NCBI RefSeq assembly: GCF_026344005.1
Contig: NZ_JAPKNH010000002.1
Coordinates: 310,001 to 374,000 of the forward strand
Direction of reading: 5' to 3'
DNA: 64,000 nucleotides
From: Kaistia terrae
GTDB taxonomy: Bacteria; Pseudomonadota; Alphaproteobacteria; Rhizobiales; Kaistiaceae
Shown here: piece by piece, positions 59,005-64,000 of the stretch
Layout of the letters: each line of letters begins with the position of its first letter
Numbering within the stretch: the first letter of the stretch is position 1
Program-made: the position numbers and the translations under genes
Notes under the pieces: model-generated
Seen by the model: the letters and a program-made list of their open reading frames with translations, nothing else
The model's database searches: none
Told to the model about the DNA's origin: nothing

Positions 59005-60384
59005 TCAGTAGGTGCTGTTGCGCCAAACCTCGGCATAGGCGGTCAGGTCGTGGCCGAGCGGCGGTGCCGGCTCCGGATCGGGCAGGCCGGGACCCGCGCC
59101 CTCCGGCCCCTGGGCCAGCAGTGCCGCTCCTTCCGTCGTTCCGGTCGCATCGGTTCGCGCGATCACCGGACGACCGACGATGCTGGTCAGCGCCGACAGG
59201 AACAGCGGGTTGCGCGAGATCGGCCCCTCGATGACGATCGGCCCGGCAGCCCCCGTAAGCTTCAGGCAGGTGTCGGCGACGAGGGCGCAATAGAGGCTGG
59301 CGGCAACGATCTTTTCGCCCGGCGAAAGGGATTTTGGATCGTGGCTCCAATGGCCCTCCTGCAAGCCGTATGGGCCGGTGCGGGGCGCGAAGGACGGTAG
59401 CGCCATGATCTTTTCCCCGACGACGCGGGCGATCTCGGCCTCCGTCGGCACGGCCTTGGAGTCGTCGGTCAGGATCGAATATTCGCGGCCGGCCATGAAG
59501 CGGGCCGAGGGAACGGCGCGGCCGAGCGCGTCGACATTGGCAAGGCAATCGCGCGCCGGGTCGAGATCGGCGATCGAGCCGCCAACGGCGAAGAAGATCA
59601 TCCAGGTGCCGGTCGAGATGACCGAGAACGGCGCGCGGCGACGCAGGATATGCGGCAGCAGGCTGGCGTTGCTGTCATGGATGCCGGCCACGACGCGGCA
59701 ATCGGCCGGAAGACCCGTCTTGGCGGCGATCTCGGGAAGAATGGTGCCAGCCGTGTCCCAGGGCTGAACAAGCGGTGAAAATAGCTTCGACCAGCCATGT
59801 TCGTCGGCCAGGCGCGAAAAAGTGCCGGTCTCGGGGTTCCAGAGGTCGGTGTGGCAGCCGAGCGTCGTCGGCTCGCTGACGGCGACGCCGGTCAGTCGCC
59901 AGACCCAGTATTGCGGATAGAACAGGATCGTCGTGGCGCGGGCGAAGGCGGAGGGGTAGGTCTTCTCCTGCCAGAACAATTGCCGACCGACATTGAGCCC
60001 GCCCGGCAGATGCGGCGACAGCGTCTCCCAGAATTCCCCGCGCAGGGCGCGGTAGCTTTCGGCGACCGAGTCCGGTCCCTTGAATTCATAGTCGAGGATC
60101 GGCAGGACGAGTTGCTGGCCGTCCGTCACCGCGACCGCCGCGCCATGCGTCGTCGTCGAGATGCAGCCGATCTCCGCTTTGCCGGCGAATTCCGTGAGGC
60201 CTTCGAGGATCCACTTCCAGATCCGCTCGACGTCGAAATGCGGATAGGGGCCTTCGGTCAGCACCTCGTTGACGGTGGTGCGGATGGCGAGGATCTCGCG
60301 CGACGCCTCGTCGACCAGCGCCAGCTTGGCGTTGGTCTTGCCGATGTCGAGGACGATGGTGCCTTTGGGGCGGACGGTGGTCAT
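59005..60384 (-). CDS. FGGY-family carbohydrate kinase (RhaK-like), copy A
   Basis: A 459-residue sugar kinase. ATG at 60384. N-terminal ATPase motif is TIVLDIGKTNAKLALVDEAS; other family parts are [36 protein letters not shown] and [18 protein letters not shown]. Its closest relative in the window is the kinase at 60775, with the same block order. In Rhizobium leguminosarum RhaK phosphorylates the rhamnose-derived ketose. It is last in the rhamnose operon, eight bases after the mutarotase gene. Confidence 0.88.
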   Translation of the reverse strand: MTTVRPKGTIVLDIGKTNAKLALVDEASREILAIRTTVNEVLTEGPYPHFDVERIWKWILEGLTEFAGKAEIGCISTTTHGAAVAVTDGQQLVLPILDYEFKGPDSVAESYRALRGEFWETLSPHLPGGLNVGRQLFWQEKTYPSAFARATTILFYPQYWVWRLTGVAVSEPTTLGCHTDLWNPETGTFSRLADEHGWSKLFSPLVQPWDTAGTILPEIAAKTGLPADCRVVAGIHDSNASLLPHILRRRAPFSVISTGTWMIFFAVGGSIADLDPARDCLANVDALGRAVPSARFMAGREYSILTDDSKAVPTEAEIARVVGEKIMALPSFAPRTGPYGLQEGHWSHDPKSLSPGEKIVAASLYCALVADTCLKLTGAAGPIVIEGPISRNPLFLSALTSIVGRPVIARTDATGTTEGAALLAQGPEGAGPGLPDPEPAPPLGHDLTAYAEVWRNSTY

Positions 60385-60392
60385 CGTTGCGG

Positions 60393-60707
60393 TCACGGCA
60401 TGTAGAAGACGGTTTCGAGCGGCGTGGCGATCGGCTCGTTGTTGGGATGCGAGGCCATGATATCGGCCATGTGCGCCCACCAGCGCTGCATGACGGGATG
60501 GCTAGGCAACGCGTCCATGCCGTGATCGTCGGTGCGCCAAAGCACGCCGAACAGGGTCGACGTCTCGCGGTCGAGATGGATCGAATAGTCGGAGACGCCC
60601 GCTTCCTTCAGCAGCGCCGACAATTCCGGCCAGATCTCGTCATGGCGGCGCTTGTACTCCGCCTCCTGACCCGGATGGAGCTGCATCTTGAAGGCATATT
60701 TCTGCAC
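60393..60707 (-). CDS. rhaM: L-rhamnose mutarotase (RhaU), copy 2
   Basis: A 104-residue mutarotase. I take the GTG at 60707, preceded by GAGGA, giving [20 protein letters not shown]; the much longer frame upstream is not coding-like. Family marks: [43 protein letters not shown]-terminus VFYMP. It lies between the two FGGY kinase genes in the rhamnose operon, matching RhaU of rhizobial rha loci, and catalyses anomer exchange of L-rhamnose before kinase action. Confidence 0.92.
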   Translation of the reverse strand: MQKYAFKMQLHPGQEAEYKRRHDEIWPELSALLKEAGVSDYSIHLDRETSTLFGVLWRTDDHGMDALPSHPVMQRWWAHMADIMASHPNNEPIATPLETVFYMP

Positions 60708-60774
60708 GGGATCGTCCTCGGTCGAGATCGGGGCTCGCAACCATAGCAGGTCGCGGCGCGGCGAATGAAGGGTG

Positions 60775-62145
60775 TCAGGCTTCGGCGCTGGCCTTCCACA
60801 GCGCCGCATAGGCAGAAAACGCTCCGCCAAGGGGGGGCGTTGGTTCCGGATCGGGGGCGGCGGCATGAGGATGATCCGGGCCGTCCGCGAGCAGGGCGGC
60901 GCCCTCCGTCGTCCCGGTCGCATCCGGGCGCCCGATTACGGGACGGTCGACCCGCGCCGCGAGGGCTGCGAGGAACAGCCGGTTCTTGGCAAACGGTCCC
61001 TCGATCAGCACAGGTCCCTGCGCGCCGGTCAGCGTCAGGCAGGTTTCGGCGACGAGGGCGACATAGAGGCTGGCCGCCGCCGTCCGTTCACCGGGCGACA
61101 GCGTGGCGGCATCGACCGACCATCCGCCCTTGCGGTGGCCGAACGGACCATTGCCGGCGACGAAGGCCGGCAGCGCCATGATCCTTCGCTCGATGACGGA
61201 GGCGATGTCCGCCTCGCTCGGTTCCGTCGCCTTGGCTTCAGTCAGAAGCTCGAATTCGCGCCCTGCCATCGACATGGCCGAGGGCACGGGGCGCGCAAAA
61301 GCGTCGGCATAGGCGAGGCCGCCGCGCTCGGGATGCAAATGGTCGAGGCTGCCGCCGGCGGCGAACGAGATCATCCAGGTGCCGGTCGAAATCACCGTGA
61401 AGGGCAGGGGCCGCGCCAGGATATGCGGCAGCAGGCTGGCGTTTGAATCGTGGATGCCGGCGACGACGCGGCAATCCTTCGACAAGCCGGTCGCTTCGAC
61501 GATCTCGGGCAAGACGTTGCCGACCGTGTCCCAGGGCGCGGCGCGCGGGGGAAACAGTTTTGACCAGCCCTGCTCGACGGCCAGCCGCGAATAGGTCTGG
61601 CCACGGCCGTTCCATAGGTCGCTATGCGCGCCGAACGACGTCGCCTCGGCGACACGCTTGCCGGTCAGCCGCCAGACCCAATATTGCGGATAGGGCACGA
61701 TGGCTTCGGCGCTGGCAAACTCGTCCGGGAAGCGGCGCGCCATCCAGAAAAGCTGCCGGCCGGCATTGAGGCCGCCCGGCAGATCGGGCGACAGGATCTC
61801 GGAAAATTCACCGCGCGCCTTGCGATAGTCGTCGGCAAATTCGTCGGGACCGGCAAATTCATAATCGAGCACCGGCAGCGCCAGCCCATCCCGTCCGAGA
61901 ACCGCGATCGCCGCGCCATGCGTCGTCGTCGAGATGACAGAGATCTCAGCCTTTTCAGAGAACTCCGCCAACCCTTCGAGGAACCACGCCCAGATGCCGT
62001 CGACATCGAAATGTGGAAAAGGCGGTCCGGGCAGGACGGCGTTTTTCCGCGTGCGGATGGCGAGGATCTCGCGCGTGTCGAGGTCGAGCAGCGCCAGCTT
62101 GGCGTTCGACTTGCCGATGTCGAGGACGGCGACGGCTTCCTGCAT
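60775..62145 (-). CDS. FGGY-family carbohydrate kinase (RhaK-like), copy B
   Basis: A 456-residue kinase, a clear paralogue of the one at 59005: shared blocks are [67 protein letters not shown] and [16 protein letters not shown]. It starts nine bases after the aldolase gene and is followed by the mutarotase gene. Two adjacent kinases suggest either division of labour (rhamnulose and another deoxyketose) or recent duplication. Both keep the ATP and sugar motifs, so neither looks like a pseudogene. Confidence 0.88.
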   Translation of the reverse strand: MQEAVAVLDIGKSNAKLALLDLDTREILAIRTRKNAVLPGPPFPHFDVDGIWAWFLEGLAEFSEKAEISVISTTTHGAAIAVLGRDGLALPVLDYEFAGPDEFADDYRKARGEFSEILSPDLPGGLNAGRQLFWMARRFPDEFASAEAIVPYPQYWVWRLTGKRVAEATSFGAHSDLWNGRGQTYSRLAVEQGWSKLFPPRAAPWDTVGNVLPEIVEATGLSKDCRVVAGIHDSNASLLPHILARPLPFTVISTGTWMISFAAGGSLDHLHPERGGLAYADAFARPVPSAMSMAGREFELLTEAKATEPSEADIASVIERRIMALPAFVAGNGPFGHRKGGWSVDAATLSPGERTAAASLYVALVAETCLTLTGAQGPVLIEGPFAKNRLFLAALAARVDRPVIGRPDATGTTEGAALLADGPDHPHAAAPDPEPTPPLGGAFSAYAALWKASAEA

Positions 62146-62154
62146 GATGAATTG

Positions 62155-63210
62155 TCAGCCTTTTGCCGCGGCCGCGAGCGAACGGCGATAGATCTCGGCG
62201 TCCCAGGTGACGAGTTCCTGCTCCTCGTCGACGGTGAGGAAGCGCAGCGGTGCGTCGGCGTCGATCCGGCCGGTGACATCGGCCAGCGCGCGGGCGAGCG
62301 CATCGCCACCGCGCAAGACGTCGCGGTGGATCAAGACGCCCTTGCCGGGAACGGCCAACAACATCGGCGGCAGTGCCGCACGTTCGGCAACACTGGCCGG
62401 TGTCTCTCCCTCGGCCAGAACCGCCGTGCCGCTGCCGAGGAACACCACGTGATCTGGATACAGCGTGCCACGTGCCGCGATGAAGAGGCGGGCCGGGTCG
62501 GTCGCGGTGCCGTGGGCGACCGGGTCTGTCGGCAGGCGATAGGGCGAGCCCTCGGCCAGCGCCTCAAGCCCTGCGATGTCGGCTTCGGGCGCCGGCCGGG
62601 CCGGTGCTGCCAGCGCGGCGCTAACGCGCCCGATCAGCGCGACGGCGTCGGCGACCGTATCGGCGGCGACGATGAGGCCATGATTGCCGAGCAGCACGAC
62701 ATTGGTGCCGGGCTTCGACACGGCATGGATTTCCCGAGCCAGCGGCAGGCCGGGCTTCACATAGGGCACGTAAGCCCAGACGATGCCGTCGAGTCCGTCC
62801 AGCCGCGCGGCAATCTGCTCGCGCGCATCGGAACGCGCGACACGGGCGACGGTCTCGACGCAATGGATATGCAGCACGACATCCTGCGGCAGGACGGCAT
62901 GAACCGAAGTTTCGACCGAGGGACGCAGTCCCTGCGGATTGGCGTCGGTGACGACGAAATCGGTCGCCTTGGCGGCGCGCTCGTCATTGGCGTGGATGGC
63001 TGTGATCAGCGGCGGCAACGACACGGCCACGAAGATGTCGCGTTCCTCCGCTTCGGCCAGCCAGGTTCCGGAAGCCTTGACCCAGAGCACGCCGTCGCGC
63101 TTCAGCGAGGTGTTGCCGCCGGCCGCCTGGGTGCGGAGCGGGTCGCGCCCGAGCTTTGCGGAGGCATGACGAAGGGCGGCGAATTCAGGATCGTCGATAT
63201 GGGTCGGCAA
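62155..63210 (-). CDS. Class II aldolase/adducin family protein (rhamnulose-phosphate aldolase-like)
   Basis: A 351-residue zinc aldolase. Metal and catalytic parts are AAGGNTSLKRDGVLWVKASG (residues ~28-47), ETSVHAVLPQDVVLHIHCVE with the HxH pair, and VVLLGNHGLIVAA with the third His. It would split the ketose phosphate into dihydroxyacetone phosphate and lactaldehyde. I prefer TTG at 63210 (CGGAG upstream); a GTG at 63276 adds 22 residues but lies at the edge of a repeat whose GGGAGAGG would serve as ribosome site. No dehydrogenase domain is fused, unlike long RhaD. Confidence 0.83.
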   Translation of the reverse strand: MPTHIDDPEFAALRHASAKLGRDPLRTQAAGGNTSLKRDGVLWVKASGTWLAEAEERDIFVAVSLPPLITAIHANDERAAKATDFVVTDANPQGLRPSVETSVHAVLPQDVVLHIHCVETVARVARSDAREQIAARLDGLDGIVWAYVPYVKPGLPLAREIHAVSKPGTNVVLLGNHGLIVAADTVADAVALIGRVSAALAAPARPAPEADIAGLEALAEGSPYRLPTDPVAHGTATDPARLFIAARGTLYPDHVVFLGSGTAVLAEGETPASVAERAALPPMLLAVPGKGVLIHRDVLRGGDALARALADVTGRIDADAPLRFLTVDEEQELVTWDAEIYRRSLAAAAKG

Positions 63211-63272
63211 GGTCCGGCTCCGGGCAGCTATTTCATGAACGGGCGCGAGTGTGGGCGGGAAGAAGCGTTGTC

Positions 63273-63397
63273 TCACCTCTCCCTGAGGGAGAGGTCGACG
63301 ACCGAAGGTCGGCGGGTGAGGGTTTACGGCCTCACCGGATAGTTCCCTAAACCCTCACCCGGAGCTTCGCTCCGACCTCTGCCTCAGGGAGAGGTGA
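63273..63397. repeat. RIME-like nested palindromic element, copy A4
   Basis: A 125-base copy from TCACCT to AGGTGA, same order as A1, with one base changed in the right outer hairpin (CTGCCTCAGG). It sits between the RhaS and aldolase genes of the rhamnose operon. Its GGGAGAGGTGAG sequence could supply a ribosome site and GTG for an alternative aldolase start. Confidence 0.85.
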
Positions 63398-63484
63398 AGG
63401 AAGGGCTGACTACATGGGGATAAAGCACACTCAAAAAGAAACGCGAGGCATGGCCAACCATGCCCCGCGTCAAAAACGCTTCGA

Positions 63485-64000
63485 CTAGAAGTCGAAGTCC
63501 TTGATGTTTTCCTTGGTGAAGGTGTACGGCGCGCCGAGAAGAATCTCGGAGCCGTTGATCACCTGGAGTTCACCGAGCTTGCCGGCCTTGACCGAGGTCG
63601 CGCCGGCTTTCAGGTCGCCATCGGCAGTGGCGCGCAGGACCTGCATCGCGGCATAGCCGAGATCGACAGGGTTCCAGAGAACGACCGACTTGACGCAGTC
63701 CTTCTCGACATAGGGCTTCATCGCGTTCGGCGTGGCGAGGCCGATGACGGCGACCTTGCCGCACTGGCCGGCCTGGGTGACAGCCTCGGCGGAAGCCGGG
63801 GTCGCAACCGAGGTCATGCCGAAGATGCCCTTCAAGTCAGCGCCATGCTTGTTGATCAGCGTCGTGGCCTGGTTGAAGGACAGGACGTTGTCTTCCTGGG
63901 CTTCAACCGTCTCCAGCCACTTCATCTTGGGATGGCACTTCTCCTGATAGGCCGCCATTTCCGAGATCCAGCGCGCCTGGTTCGGCGTGGTGAAGGTCGA
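63485..64000 (-). CDS. rhaS: Rhamnose ABC transporter substrate-binding protein, C-terminal part (cut by window end)
   Basis: The frame is open from the window edge to a stop at 63485, giving about 171 C-terminal residues of a type-1 periplasmic binding protein. VAVIGLATPNAMKPYVEKDC, VVLWNPVDLGYAAMQVL and the end GSEILLGAPYTFTKENIKDF match the RhaS binding protein of rhizobial rhamnose transporters. The in-frame ATG at 63958 is internal. Presence of this gene upstream of aldolase, kinases and mutarotase identifies the cluster as rhamnose (or L-fucose-like) uptake and catabolism. Confidence 0.88.
   Translation of the reverse strand, partial: STFTTPNQARWISEMAAYQEKCHPKMKWLETVEAQEDNVLSFNQATTLINKHGADLKGIFGMTSVATPASAEAVTQAGQCGKVAVIGLATPNAMKPYVEKDCVKSVVLWNPVDLGYAAMQVLRATADGDLKAGATSVKAGKLGELQVINGSEILLGAPYTFTKENIKDFDF

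Noticed and set aside
61624-63342. 572-residue plus-strand open frame opposite the kinase and aldolase genes
   Set aside because: Antisense shadow of two well-supported genes; the codon pattern reflects high GC at third positions on the minus strand.
1-64000. CRISPR arrays, tRNA/rRNA genes, insertion sequences or prophage
   Set aside because: Repeats are palindromic and dispersed, without regular spacers; no gap folds as a tRNA by eye; no transposase, integrase or phage structural motifs were seen.

Overview
This is a 64 kb GC-rich chromosomal window from an alphaproteobacterium. Gene content, RIME-like intergenic palindromes, a Zur-type zinc box and the density of ABC uptake systems with LacI/GntR/RpiR regulators point to the order Hyphomicrobiales (Rhizobiales). 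A Kaistia-like soil bacterium is a guess, not something the sequence proves. I see no tRNA, rRNA, CRISPR array, prophage, transposase or plasmid function.

Layout. 1-8.7 kb: housekeeping and mixed genes (start of a membrane PQQ glucose dehydrogenase, small serine hydrolase, MltB-type transglycosylase, YjbR protein, release factor 3, DUF423, SDR epimerase, O6-methylguanine methyltransferase, potassium channel). 8.7-11.5 kb: GntR regulator divergent from an FAD-linked 2-hydroxyacid oxidase and a sugar mutarotase. 11.5-19.4 kb: a probable L-idonate/gluconate regulon: LacI-type regulator, ribose-type ABC transporter, 5-ketogluconate reductase-like SDR, GFA protein and L-idonate 5-dehydrogenase-like MDR, tied together by three copies of a TTGTTATCGATAACAA-type operator. 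19.5-28.3 kb: acidic-tailed membrane protein, ABC-2 exporter, YCII protein, Na+/H+ antiporter, second SDR, aldo/keto reductase, GntR regulator, L,D-transpeptidase. 28.6-32.9 kb: tightly coupled iron-siderophore/B12-type ABC transporter plus a flavin monooxygenase. 32.9-37.7 kb: small membrane protein/TerC pair, RraA-like aldolase and LacI regulator sharing a TTAAACGTTTAA operator, cyclopropane fatty acid synthase.

37.9-44.8 kb: an extracytoplasmic iron operon (unknown 193-residue protein, imelysin, Tat-exported multicopper oxidase, di-haem oxidoreductase, second imelysin without the HxxE histidine, DUF1513 propeller). 45.1-48.0 kb: a zinc ABC operon behind a Zur-like box, starting with a histidine-rich one-helix membrane protein. 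48.2-51.0 kb: methyltransferase, membrane-bound hydrolase and KDG kinase. 51.1-59.0 kb: a set suited to gamma-glutamyl-dependent amine or amino-alcohol breakdown (APC permease, glutamine-synthetase-like ligase, aldehyde dehydrogenase, iron alcohol dehydrogenase, N-formylglutamate amidohydrolase-like enzyme) with a divergent RpiR regulator. 59.0-64.0 kb: an L-rhamnose operon with two tandem FGGY kinases, a mutarotase, a class II aldolase and the start of the transporter (RhaS binding protein, cut by the window end).

Four full-length copies and several fragments of a nested palindromic element, two composite CGTCATCCC/GGGATGACG elements and one intra-operon repeat decorate the gaps between genes. 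The most promising leads are the imelysin-multicopper oxidase operon, the gamma-glutamylation cluster with an unusual deconjugating enzyme, the His-rich zinc-operon protein and the operator-defined idonate regulon using a CUT2-type importer.
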